Origin: Peptoniphilus_A genitalis
GTDB taxonomy: Bacteria > Bacillota > Clostridia > Tissierellales > Peptoniphilaceae
Assembly (NCBI RefSeq): GCF_949769225.1
Contig: NZ_CATKPB010000001.1
DNA length: 64,000 bases
Strand: one strand, 5' to 3'
Shown in pieces: positions 50,513-58,796 of this stretch. Made by a program: the position numbers and the translations under genes. The notes beneath the pieces were generated by a model, which did not search any database, was not told where the DNA came from, and saw only the letters and a list, made by a program, of their open reading frames with translations. Positions within the stretch are counted from its first letter, which is position 1. Each line of letters starts with the position of its first letter.

Positions 50513-50833
50513 CTAGTCTAAGTCTATAAGTTCAATTACATTAATAACAGGGACTTCATAGGGATGATTTTCTTTTATTATCCTCATGGTCTCTCTAAGA
50601 TCTTCCCTTCTTATCCTAAATTCTAACTTTGATTCTTGAACTTCTTCTATCTTGTTTAGGCTTCCAATATAGGGATTTGCACCTTCAATTGGTCTAAAAT
50701 GTCCTAGTACATATGTTTCTGCGTAACAGTAATCATAGTTTTCTTCTTTTAAATATCCAGCTTCATTTATCTTATCTATTAACTTTCTGCTGTCCTCTCT
50801 AGGGATAAATATCTCTATTTTTACGTGCTTCAT
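50513..50833 (-). CDS. PII/CutA-like protein (Nif3/YqfO insert-domain type)
   Basis: A 106-residue cytosolic protein with the motif GHFRPIEGANPYIG, which marks the PII-like insert domain found inside YqfO-type Nif3 proteins. Here the domain stands alone. The ferredoxin-like fold is supported by VKIEIFIPRED at the start and VPVINVIELI at the end. Binding of a small ligand or metal is plausible; the role is unknown. GGAGG precedes the ATG. Confidence 0.78.
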   Translation of the reverse strand: MKHVKIEIFIPREDSRKLIDKINEAGYLKEENYDYCYAETYVLGHFRPIEGANPYIGSLNKIEEVQESKLEFRIRREDLRETMRIIKENHPYEVPVINVIELIDLD

Positions 50834-50936
50834 ACCTACCTCCTTCTTTATTTATACCACATATTTATTGCATAAGAGTAAAAATTGTTTAATTTTTTTC
50901 AATCTTGGTTATATATAAATTAGAGAGGAGTAATAT

Positions 50937-51269
50937 ATGATTAAATTAATTATTAAAGTATTGGTAAGTGGATTAGCTATTTTACTAACTTCTGCACTTT
51001 CCATTGGAATTCAAACAGACGGTTATTCTGCTGCTATTATGGCAGCAATTGTAATAGGAATTTTGGACTGGGCAATTAATAAGTTCACAGGAATTGACGC
51101 TTCACCATTCGGTAGAGGTGCAGTTGGATTTGTTGTTGCTGCAGTAATTTTATTTATCACAGGTAAGATTGTTGATGGATTTACTGTATCAGTTATTGGC
51201 GCTATCGTTGGTGCTCTTATACTTGGTATTGTGGATTCTTTCCTACCAGCTGACAAAAAGACTATGTAA
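50937..51269 (+). CDS. Small four-helix membrane protein (YvlD/phage-holin-4 family-like)
   Basis: A 110-residue protein with four hydrophobic helices and a charged centre (INKFTGIDASPFGRGAVGF), matching the PF04020-type group of YvlD-like proteins. Despite the holin label these are usually chromosomal and not phage genes; no other phage gene is nearby. Possibly part of an envelope response. GAGGAG lies before the ATG. Confidence 0.78.
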   Translation: MIKLIIKVLVSGLAILLTSALSIGIQTDGYSAAIMAAIVIGILDWAINKFTGIDASPFGRGAVGFVVAAVILFITGKIVDGFTVSVIGAIVGALILGIVDSFLPADKKTM

Positions 51270-51277
51270 TATAAATT

Positions 51278-51304
51278 GGACTCGACTTCGGTCGGGTCCT
51301 TTTT
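51278..51304 (+). terminator. UUCG-loop terminator
   Basis: GGACTCGAC-TTCG-GTCGGGTCC (51278-51299), then TTTTTT. Confidence 0.9.
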
Positions 51305-51519
51305 TGTGGATAAGTCTGGTTTTTCTCTTGTTTTTTATTGTTTTTTCGATTTTTTCTTGGTTTTTTATCCACAATTTCTCTATCTTATCTACATCTGTTG
51401 ATATTATCTAGTTTTACAAACTTTTTTATTTATCCTATTTTTTTAATTTTTAATTTTATCAACAGATGACTTTCTTAGTTTAATTCTATCCACATAAACT
51501 TTTTAATCTTTTATCTACA
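51305..51519 (+). promoter_or_regulatory. Cluster of six DnaA boxes away from oriC
   Basis: TGTGGATAA at 51305-51313 (minus-strand box), TTATCCACA 51365-51373, TTATCTACA 51385-51393, TTATCAACA 51456-51464, CTATCCACA 51486-51494 and TTATCTACA 51511-51519. Two are perfect and four have one mismatch. They fill the AT-rich gap between convergent genes about 10 kb from dnaA. Confidence 0.7.
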
Positions 51520-51530
51520 GTAAATGGACA

Positions 51531-51564
51531 AATAAAAAACCCAGTGAGCCTCTGCTCACCAGGT
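51531..51564 (-). terminator. Terminator of the parA-parB-phzF operon
   Basis: On the minus strand ACCTGGTGAGC pairs with GCTCACTGGGT (two G-U pairs) around a four-base loop, then TTTTTTATTTG. It touches the stop codon of the last gene. Confidence 0.82.
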
Positions 51565-51981
51565 TTATCTTCCAAATTTTTCTATTATTTCATCAATCAT
51601 CCTAGAATGTCTAGAATTTATATTGTAATAAATATTGTTGACCCTTATTGTCAGTCCTGTCTTAACAAAGGAAATCTTGTTTCCGCTTGTGAAGTAAACA
51701 TTGATGTAGTTGGCAATTTCTCCATTTGTATCCTTGTTTGCTTGCTTACCCCTTAGGCTGTTTAAGTCCTTTGCAATCTTTGTAACTGTTTTTCTGTCCT
51801 TAATAGTCTTCATGTTATCAGTCTTAAAGCCTATTATCTCAATATAATCAATATCTCTTGGATTTATATCTACAATATTGTTCCTAGAAGATACTAGACT
51901 GCCTCCAAAAAAGACTAGGACTGCAAAAAATATTACCAGAACCAGCTTAGATCTATTTGATTTTTTCTGTCTTCTTCCCAT
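51565..51981 (-). CDS. Membrane-anchored hypothetical protein
   Basis: A 138-residue protein: basic N-terminus (RRQKKSNRSK), one membrane helix (LVLVIFFAVLVFFGGSLV) and an external domain of about 100 residues with DIDYIEIIGFKT and INVYFTSGNKISFV strands. No family recognised. Its start overlaps the phzF-like stop by one base. Confidence 0.68.
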   Translation of the reverse strand: MGRRQKKSNRSKLVLVIFFAVLVFFGGSLVSSRNNIVDINPRDIDYIEIIGFKTDNMKTIKDRKTVTKIAKDLNSLRGKQANKDTNGEIANYINVYFTSGNKISFVKTGLTIRVNNIYYNINSRHSRMIDEIIEKFGR

Positions 51982-52871
51982 TATAAATATATAACTCCAT
52001 TCATAAATACATAGGCCCTGCCTCCGACCCTTACCTTATTTTCGCCTTCTCCTAGGCTAGTTAAAACCTTTGACACTCTTCCAATATAATCACCTTGGGT
52101 GGCGTAAATTGAGTCTGTGGCAGCAATATCATTTGCCTTTAAGTAGTGCATAGTGGCTGCAGTTGATGTTCCACTTCCAAATTCTTCATCAACACCAATA
52201 ATTGGGGAGAAGGTCCTTTGTTTGACCTCTCTTCCATCTTCTGTAGTGAAGGCATGGATTGAAATTATTTCCTCTTCTCTTGAAATCCTTATAGCCTCAT
52301 CCCTATTTAATTTTATAGAGGATAAAATCTTCTCATTTTTCACTGGAACAAGGATGTCACAAGTCCCCATGGATATTCTTTCCATATTGAGGTTTTCTTT
52401 TATATCTAGACCTATATCATCAAGGTTCAAGTTTAAAGCTCTTAAAACGCCTTCTGGAGCTTCATATTTTTCTCTCAATTCAACATTTAGGTTCATGTGA
52501 ACATTTTGAATCTTAGAATCCTTGTATTCGAGTTCCACTGGGATTTTTCCAATCTTTGTGTGTTGGATAATCTTTTTTATTCCTTCTTCCATGGACATAA
52601 TGTATTCATTTTCCGCAAGTGCATAAAAAGTTGCAATGGTTGCATGACCACAAAGATTTATTTCTCCCTCAGGTGTGAAAAATCTTGTTGAGTACCTGTC
52701 CCTATCAAGACTTCTAACAAAAACTACAACAGATTGGTTTATATCCCTTGCAATGTTTTTCATTTCAAGGTCTGTAAGTCTGCCATCATCAATAACCACA
52801 CCTGTAGAATTCCCCATAAAGGCCCTATCTGAAAAGGCAGATACTAGGTAGGTTGTATAAAATCTCTTCAT
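51981..52871 (-). CDS. PhzF-family isomerase/epimerase
   Basis: A 296-residue protein of the PhzF/diaminopimelate-epimerase fold. Signatures: SAFSDRAFMGNSTGVVI at the N-terminus, INLCGHATIATFYAL and the second-half FGSGTSTAATMHYL. The family includes PhzF of phenazine synthesis, but most members have unknown substrates and no phenazine genes are here. It starts 2 bases after parB. Confidence 0.87.
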   Translation of the reverse strand: MKRFYTTYLVSAFSDRAFMGNSTGVVIDDGRLTDLEMKNIARDINQSVVVFVRSLDRDRYSTRFFTPEGEINLCGHATIATFYALAENEYIMSMEEGIKKIIQHTKIGKIPVELEYKDSKIQNVHMNLNVELREKYEAPEGVLRALNLNLDDIGLDIKENLNMERISMGTCDILVPVKNEKILSSIKLNRDEAIRISREEEIISIHAFTTEDGREVKQRTFSPIIGVDEEFGSGTSTAATMHYLKANDIAATDSIYATQGDYIGRVSKVLTSLGEGENKVRVGGRAYVFMNGVIYL

Positions 52872-52873
52872 AT

Positions 52874-53725
52874 TTAATCCAACTCTCTAGCTAATATTAA
52901 ATCAAGGATCCTAGATAGGTCTTCTTCTCCATAGTATTCTATTTCGATTTTACCTACCTTGCCCTTCTTTTTGAAGTTTACCTTAGTTCCAAGGGTTCTT
53001 TCAATCTTGTTTCTCATATCTACTAGGAATATATCTTCTTTTTCTTGGATCCTAGGTCTCTTCACTGTCTTCTTATTGTCATTAACAGGCAAAGAGTCCT
53101 GGATTATCCTCATAGCTTCCTTATATTGTTTGTCGCCATCTTTTATAGAAAGAAGTTTCTTTCCATGAGATGTGGAAATTTTTTCTTCTTCAAGTAGTTT
53201 TAAAACTCTTGGATCAAGATTTAGGAGCCTAATTGTATTGCCAATGTATTGTCTAGACTTTCCAATCTCATCTGCAAGTTCTTTTTGAGTTAGGTCTTGA
53301 GAATCCAGTAGATGTTTATAACTCATGGCTTCTTCAACTGGATTTAGGTCCTTTCTCTGTATGTTTTCTATAATTGCTATCCTTGAGGATTCATCATCAG
53401 AAATATCTTTTACTATAGCAGGAACCCTCTCTAGGCCTGCAAGTCTTGCAGCTCTAAACCTTCTTTCACCAGCTATAATTTCATACTTATCCTCTTTTTT
53501 CTTTAATAGAAGTGGTTGTATAATTCCATACTTCTTTATAGACGATGCCAAGTCCTTTAATTCTTCTTGGTCAAAGTTCTTTCTTGGTTGACCCTCATTT
53601 GCAACAATGTCTTCAATGTTTATTTCCATAAGCTTGGAACGTTCTTCTTCTATAACTTCTCTTATCTTTTCACTAGAGTTTAGGAAGTTACCAATTCCCC
53701 TTCCAAGCCCTTTTTTCTTAGTCAT
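52874..53725 (-). CDS. parB: Chromosome partitioning protein ParB (Spo0J)
   Basis: A 283-residue CTP-dependent clamp protein. The nuclease-like N domain has GQPRKNFDQEELKDLA, the CTP motif GERRFRAA and ENIQRKDLNPVEEA. The helix-turn-helix is LTQKELADEIGKSRQYIGNTIRLL, and the C-terminal dimer domain is short. It would load at parS sites and spread near the origin. It overlaps parA by 8 bases. Confidence 0.93.
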   Translation of the reverse strand: MTKKKGLGRGIGNFLNSSEKIREVIEEERSKLMEINIEDIVANEGQPRKNFDQEELKDLASSIKKYGIIQPLLLKKKEDKYEIIAGERRFRAARLAGLERVPAIVKDISDDESSRIAIIENIQRKDLNPVEEAMSYKHLLDSQDLTQKELADEIGKSRQYIGNTIRLLNLDPRVLKLLEEEKISTSHGKKLLSIKDGDKQYKEAMRIIQDSLPVNDNKKTVKRPRIQEKEDIFLVDMRNKIERTLGTKVNFKKKGKVGKIEIEYYGEEDLSRILDLILARELD

Positions 53726-54473
53726 TTATCTCACCTATTACTTCCTTGGCAAGGTCTGAGTAAGCCTTAGCCCCCTTAGAACTGCTGTCATAGTCATATA
53801 TATTCATGCCATAGCTTGGAGCTTCTGCCAATCTTACATTTCTTGGTATAAAGGTCTTAAAGACCTTGTTGTCAAAATGTTTTTGGATTTCTTCTACCAC
53901 TTGATTTGAAAGGTTGGTCCTTCCATCAAACATGCACATTACAACACCTAATAGACTTAGGTCTGGATTGAAGTTTTCCCTGACAAGGGTCATAGTATCC
54001 ATAAGTTGTGTTACACCTTCGAGAGCATAATATTCACATTGAACTGGAACCAAAATTTTGTCACTTGCTACAAGAGACATCATGGATAGAATTCCAAGAG
54101 ATGGTGGTGAATCAATAATTACAAAATCATAATTATCCTTGACCTTATCTATCATCTTTTTTAGCTTAAACTGCCAGTCTTTGTGGGTTGCCAACTCGAT
54201 TTCAACCCCTGCAAACTCAGAATTTGATGGGATTATATCAAGTTTTGAAAAACCAGTTGGATATATGGAGTCTTCCTCTTCATCTATAAGAAAGTCATAT
54301 ATCATGTTGTCAAATTCATATAGTCCAAGGCCCGATGTGGCATTTCCCTGGGGATCCATATCCACAATAAGAGTTTTTTTGCCTCTTAGTGCCAATGCTG
54401 AACTTAAATTTATTACTGTGGTGCTCTTACCGACTCCACCTTTTTGATTAAAAACTGTAATTACAAGAGACAT
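53718..54473 (-). CDS. parA: Chromosome partitioning ATPase ParA (Soj)
   Basis: A 251-residue deviant Walker ATPase: KGGVGKST (with the signature Lys), DMDPQGNAT, IIDSPPSLG and CEYYALEGVTQL. The short N-terminus marks a chromosomal Soj-type and not a plasmid ParA with helix-turn-helix. Expected to act with ParB in origin segregation and DnaA control. GAGGT precedes the ATG. Confidence 0.94.
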   Translation of the reverse strand: MSLVITVFNQKGGVGKSTTVINLSSALALRGKKTLIVDMDPQGNATSGLGLYEFDNMIYDFLIDEEEDSIYPTGFSKLDIIPSNSEFAGVEIELATHKDWQFKLKKMIDKVKDNYDFVIIDSPPSLGILSMMSLVASDKILVPVQCEYYALEGVTQLMDTMTLVRENFNPDLSLLGVVMCMFDGRTNLSNQVVEEIQKHFDNKVFKTFIPRNVRLAEAPSYGMNIYDYDSSSKGAKAYSDLAKEVIGEIND

Positions 54474-54591
54474 ATTCTTACCTCATTTCTATACTATCAA
54501 TAGTATCATGTTTAAGATTCAATTTAAAGATGTAGTAGATATAAGATATAAATTTTTTGCTTAATTTTATTTTTTATTTTTTAGACCTACA

Positions 54592-54607
54592 TGCTCTACG
54601 TGGAGCA
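54592..54607. repeat. ACGT-centred palindrome 1 (candidate ParB site)
   Basis: TGCTCTACGTGGAGCA, a 16-bp near-palindrome with the TG...ACGT...CA frame of parS. It differs from the usual parS (TGTTTCACGTGAAACA) in the flanking arms. Confidence 0.45.
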
Positions 54608-54626
54608 TTTATGATAAATAATTTTG

Positions 54627-54642
54627 TGCTCTACGTAGAGCA
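54627..54642. repeat. ACGT-centred palindrome 2 (candidate ParB site)
   Basis: TGCTCTACGTAGAGCA, a perfect 16-bp palindrome, 35 bases from the first. Its only T-run is on the plus strand, where no gene precedes it. Confidence 0.45.
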
Positions 54643-54669
54643 TTTTTATTTTATTTATGCAAAAAATCT

Positions 54670-54699
54670 GCAAATAAAAGAGGCTCCACGTGGAGCCTC
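54670..54699 (-). terminator. Palindrome 3 and terminator of rsmG
   Basis: GAGGCTCCACGTGGAGCCTC (54680-54699) is a perfect 20-bp palindrome; on the minus strand AAGAGGCTCC/GGAGCCTCTT with an ACGT loop is followed by TTATTTG, so it can end the mnmE-mnmG-rsmG transcript. It shares the ACGT core of palindromes 1 and 2. Confidence 0.6.
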
Positions 54700-54746
54700 T
54701 TAGTTTTTAATAGTTTTAATTCTTTAAATTTGTGTATACGTCAAGC

Positions 54747-55439
54747 TTACAGAGGAGCCTTCCTTGGTTTGCCTCCACCTCTTGGGTACTTCTTATCAGT
54801 AGCTTTAACCTTTTTTATCATTATTATATAGTGGTCGATGTCATTAGGAAGGGGAGTATGAATAACATCTTCAACCTCTCCACCCATGACCTCAATTGCC
54901 CTCTTGGCATTTTTAATTTCTTCCTTGTACTCTGGACCCTTTTGAGATATAAAGTATCCTCCAACTTTTACAAAGCCCATGGCATATTCGGTAAGAGTTG
55001 AAAGGTTGGCAACAGCCCTTGATACAGCAAGGTCGAATTGCTCTCTATACTCATCTGTCCTTGCAATTTCTTCTGCTCTTGCATGGATTGCTCTTATATT
55101 TTCAAGTCCCAAGTCCTCAATAACTCCATCTAAGAAGTCAATCCTCTTTCTTAGAGAATCTAGAAGAGTAACATCAAGTTCTTCTTTGTAGAGCTTTAAG
55201 GGAATTCCAGGGAATCCTGCTCCTGTTCCTATATCTATTATTTTTTCACTACCACTAAACTTCCCTGTTTTTAATAGGCTAAGGCAGTCCAAGAAGTGCT
55301 TTACGTTAAACTCATCATCTTCTGTTATCCTAGTGAGATTTGTGTGTTGGTTATAGTCCAGGATTAGATTTTTGTATCTCTCGTACTTGTCAATATTTTT
55401 TGTATCAAGGCCGTAGTCCTTGAAATAATCAACTAACAT
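54747..55439 (-). CDS. rsmG: 16S rRNA m7G527 methyltransferase RsmG (GidB)
   Basis: A 230-residue methyltransferase: the SAM-binding motif IDIGTGAGFPGIPLK, NLTRITEDDEF at the N-terminal side and AVSRAVANLSTLTEYA. It methylates a 16S rRNA guanosine. The C-terminus has a basic Arg/Gly/Lys tail. It overlaps mnmG by 11 bases, with GGAG before the ATG. Confidence 0.94.
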   Translation of the reverse strand: MLVDYFKDYGLDTKNIDKYERYKNLILDYNQHTNLTRITEDDEFNVKHFLDCLSLLKTGKFSGSEKIIDIGTGAGFPGIPLKLYKEELDVTLLDSLRKRIDFLDGVIEDLGLENIRAIHARAEEIARTDEYREQFDLAVSRAVANLSTLTEYAMGFVKVGGYFISQKGPEYKEEIKNAKRAIEVMGGEVEDVIHTPLPNDIDHYIIMIKKVKATDKKYPRGGGKPRKAPL

Positions 55440-57333
55440 TTTTTCTCCTCATTTGTTCTAAGTGTATAAGAAGGACGTTTATATCAGCTGGTGAAACTCC
55501 AGTAATTCTCGATGCTTGACCAATTGATTCTGGTCTAATATCAGATAACTTTTCTTTTGCTTCTATTCTTAGACCCTCTATAGACTTATAATCTATATTC
55601 TTGTCAAGCTTTTTGTTTTCAAGTTTCTTAAACTGTTTAATTTGGATTTCTTGCTTCTTGATATATCCTTCGTACTTTATTTCGATTTCAATATTTCTTA
55701 TAACATCGTCACGGACAAGAGACCTATCTGGGTCAAATACTGCTAGCTTCTTGTAATCAAGCTCAGGTCTCTTTATCATTTCATAAAGACTAAATGAGTT
55801 TTGAGTTTCAGTAGATCCAAGAGATTCCAAGATTTTGTTGTTCTCAGCTGTTGGATTGATTTGGATCTTCTTAATTCTCTTTATTTCATCCTCAATAGCC
55901 TTCTTCCTGTAAAGATATCCTTGGTATCTTTCATCATCAACAAGGCCAATTTGTCTTCCTTTTTCTGTCAATCTTAGGTCGGCATTATCTTGTCTAAGAG
56001 TTAGTCTGTACTCAGCCCTTGAAGTCATCATCCTATAAGGTTCACGAGTTCCCTTAGTTACAAGGTCATCAATTAGGACTCCAATGTAAGCCTCTGACCT
56101 ATCTAGGATAAAAGGATCCTTCCCTTGAACCTTTAGGGCAGCGTTAATACCTGCAACAATACCTTGGGCTCCGGCTTCTTCATATCCACTAGACCCATTG
56201 ATTTGGCCTGCAAAGAAGAGCCCTTCATAGTCCATGTGTTCAAGGCTTCTCTTTAAAAGGGTTGCATCAATAGCATCATATTCTATGGCATAAGCTGGTC
56301 TTAGGATCTTGCAGTTTTCCATCCCAATTATTTCCTTGTAAAACTCATGTTGAACTTCAACAGGTAGGGAGGATGAAACACCTTGGATGTACATCTCATC
56401 AGTTGTAAGTCCCTCTGGTTCAATGAATACTTGGTGAGAATCCCTGTCTGCAAACCTCATAACCTTGTCTTCAATCGAAGGGCAGTATCTTGGACCCTTT
56501 CCTTCAATATCTCCAAGAGCTAGGGCAGACCTTTCAATGTTGTTTCTTATAATTTCATGACACTTCTTAGTTGTATAAGTCAAATAACAAAGTTCTTGGT
56601 GGATGTCATATTTCTTATCTATATTTAGGAAGGAGAAAGGTATTATTTCCTCATCTCCAGTTTGTTCTGTCATTACAGAAAAGTCTATAGACTTTCTTAA
56701 GACTCTTGCTGGTGTACCAGTTTTAAGTCTTTGAAGTTTCATTCCAAAGTCTTCTTCCAAGCTTGAAGAAAGGTGGTTGGCAGGTCCAAAACCTGAAGGC
56801 CCTGAAGAAAAGTTAACTTCTCCCATAAAAATTCTTGCCCTAAGGTAGGTTCCACTACAAATTACAACAGCTTTAGTATTGTATTTTGAGCCATTTCTTG
56901 TGAGTACACCTGTTACCTTGTTACCTTCTTTTAAGATTCTTATAGCCTCATCTTCCACAAGATAAAGATTTTCTTCATTTTCAAGAACCCTCTTCATTTC
57001 ATCGTGATATTTCCTCTTGTCAGCTTGAACCCTAAGTGAGTGAACTGCAGGTCCCTTGGAAGTATTGAGCATCTTGGATTGGATAAAGGTCTTATCAATG
57101 TTTTTTGCCATTTCTCCACCAAGAGCGTCAATTTCACGAACTAAGTGTCCCTTTCCAGTACCCCCAATATTGGGGTTACAGCTAAGTTGTGCAACTGAAT
57201 CTAAATTTATACATAATAAGAGGGTCTTGGCACCAAGTCTTGCAGAGGCAAGGGCAGCTTCACTGCCGGCATGGCCTGCTCCAATGACTACTGTGTCAAA
57301 GTCTCCTGCTTCATAATATTTAACTTCTGACAT
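55429..57333 (-). CDS. mnmG: tRNA uridine-5-carboxymethylaminomethyl enzyme MnmG (GidA)
   Basis: A 634-residue FAD enzyme that with MnmE modifies U34 of tRNAs. FAD motif VIGAGHAGSEAALASARLG, then CNPNIGGTGKGHLVREIDALGG, TGTPARV, GSSGYEEAGAQGI and the C-terminal helical MnmE-binding region ending GVSPADINVLLIHL. All as expected at normal length. Confidence 0.96.
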   Translation of the reverse strand: MSEVKYYEAGDFDTVVIGAGHAGSEAALASARLGAKTLLLCINLDSVAQLSCNPNIGGTGKGHLVREIDALGGEMAKNIDKTFIQSKMLNTSKGPAVHSLRVQADKRKYHDEMKRVLENEENLYLVEDEAIRILKEGNKVTGVLTRNGSKYNTKAVVICSGTYLRARIFMGEVNFSSGPSGFGPANHLSSSLEEDFGMKLQRLKTGTPARVLRKSIDFSVMTEQTGDEEIIPFSFLNIDKKYDIHQELCYLTYTTKKCHEIIRNNIERSALALGDIEGKGPRYCPSIEDKVMRFADRDSHQVFIEPEGLTTDEMYIQGVSSSLPVEVQHEFYKEIIGMENCKILRPAYAIEYDAIDATLLKRSLEHMDYEGLFFAGQINGSSGYEEAGAQGIVAGINAALKVQGKDPFILDRSEAYIGVLIDDLVTKGTREPYRMMTSRAEYRLTLRQDNADLRLTEKGRQIGLVDDERYQGYLYRKKAIEDEIKRIKKIQINPTAENNKILESLGSTETQNSFSLYEMIKRPELDYKKLAVFDPDRSLVRDDVIRNIEIEIKYEGYIKKQEIQIKQFKKLENKKLDKNIDYKSIEGLRIEAKEKLSDIRPESIGQASRITGVSPADINVLLIHLEQMRRKNVS

Positions 57334-57339
57334 CTTTAC

Positions 57340-58719
57340 CTACTTTCCTATACAAAAATCAGAAAATACCCTGTCTAAAATATCTTCTGTTGTAATTGTT
57401 CCTGTTATTTCAGAAATGTGACTTATGACATTTTCTAAGTCAACTTCGATTAAGTCTAAAAAGACTTTTTCCTTTAGGCTCTCATTTACCTCAAGAAGAG
57501 CTTTTTTAGCTTCCTTTAAGGCATTTATATGTCTTATATTGGAAAGTATTGAATCAGAAGAGATTTGAAGTTCTCCATCAAAGAAGAGGTCTATAATTAA
57601 GTTTTCTATCTTTTTAACTGACTCATTTTCCATTACTGAAAGTCTTAAATAATCATCTTTGAAATATTTTTCAATTTCTTCATCAGAAATCTTTTGGTCC
57701 AAGTCATCCTTGTTTAAAATAGTGATGTGCTTCTTGTCCTTTATTAGATTTAAGATTTCCTCATCGTCCTTATCAAAATCACGAGAAATATCAAAGATTG
57801 CAATAACAAGATCAGCTTCCTTTAGCTTTTCCCTTGCTATGTTAACACCAATCTTTTCAACTTCGTCATCAGTTTCCCTGATTCCAGCTGTATCTGTGAT
57901 CTTTAATAGGACCCCATCAAGGTTAATATAGTCTTCTATAATGTCCCTAGTTGTTCCAGCTATATCTGTAACTATGGCCCTGTCGTATTTTAAAAGACCA
58001 TTTAATAGAGAAGACTTTCCAACATTTGGCTTTCCAAGAATAACTGTGTTAATTCCATCTCTTAGGAGCCTTGAGTTCTTTGAATTGTCCAAGAGATTGT
58101 CCATCTTTTCTAGGATTTTGTCTGACCTTTCCATGAGGTCATGATAGGCAGCATCCTCTATATCCTCATCAGGAAAATCTATGTTTGCAACAATTAGGGC
58201 CTGCATCGACACAAGCTCGTCCTTTAGCTTATTTAAAACTTCGCTTAAGGCACCACTCAATTGGTTTAGACCCATATCAAAGGATATATCAGTCTTTGCC
58301 TTAATCATGTCGATTACAGCTTCAGCTTGAGTTAAGTCAATCCTTCCATTTAAGAAGCCCCTCTTAGTAAACTCACCCTTTTCTGCAAGTCTTGCACCCT
58401 TGGATAAAATTAAATTTAAAATCTTTTTTACAGATACAACACCACCGTGGCAGTGTATCTCAACGATGTCCTCTGCAGTATAGGAGTGAGGTCCCTTCAT
58501 CTTAACAACTAAAACCTCATCAATTAACTTGTCACCATCGGCTATATGACCGTATAAAAACTTCCTATTTTCTGCCTCTGCCATCTTTTTTCCACTGGCA
58601 GAAACAAAAATTTCATCTATTATATTAACTGAATCATCGCCACTCATTCTCACTATTGCAATTCCGGCCTCACCGATTGCAGTAGAAATCGCAGCTATTG
58701 TATCATTTAAATTTGCCAT
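57340..58719 (-). CDS. mnmE: tRNA modification GTPase MnmE (TrmE)
   Basis: A 459-residue GTPase: N-terminal tetrahydrofolate-binding domain, a helical domain, and an inserted G domain with G1 GKPNVGKSS, G2 TTRD, G3 DTAG and G4 NKDD. The C-terminus is FCIGK, the diagnostic Cys motif. It follows a terminator after jag, so it starts its own transcript with mnmG and rsmG. Confidence 0.96.
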   Translation of the reverse strand: MANLNDTIAAISTAIGEAGIAIVRMSGDDSVNIIDEIFVSASGKKMAEAENRKFLYGHIADGDKLIDEVLVVKMKGPHSYTAEDIVEIHCHGGVVSVKKILNLILSKGARLAEKGEFTKRGFLNGRIDLTQAEAVIDMIKAKTDISFDMGLNQLSGALSEVLNKLKDELVSMQALIVANIDFPDEDIEDAAYHDLMERSDKILEKMDNLLDNSKNSRLLRDGINTVILGKPNVGKSSLLNGLLKYDRAIVTDIAGTTRDIIEDYINLDGVLLKITDTAGIRETDDEVEKIGVNIAREKLKEADLVIAIFDISRDFDKDDEEILNLIKDKKHITILNKDDLDQKISDEEIEKYFKDDYLRLSVMENESVKKIENLIIDLFFDGELQISSDSILSNIRHINALKEAKKALLEVNESLKEKVFLDLIEVDLENVISHISEITGTITTEDILDRVFSDFCIGK

Positions 58720-58761
58720 TTTATCATTCCTTTTAGATTATATTACTACAATTAGTTCAAA

Positions 58762-58792
58762 TAAAAAAGAAGGCTTTTAAAATAAAGCCCTC
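58762..58792 (-). terminator. Terminator of the rpmH-jag block
   Basis: GGCTTT/AAAGCC stem with a six-base loop, followed by TTCTTTTTTATTTG on the minus strand. Confidence 0.75.
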
Positions 58793-58796
58793 TCTA

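Noticed and set aside
50937..51269. Prophage remnant suggested by a holin-family label
   Set aside because: No other phage gene nearby; the family is common on bacterial chromosomes as YvlD-like proteins.
51981..52871. Phenazine biosynthesis cluster
   Set aside because: Only a PhzF-family gene is present; family members are widespread without phenazine production.
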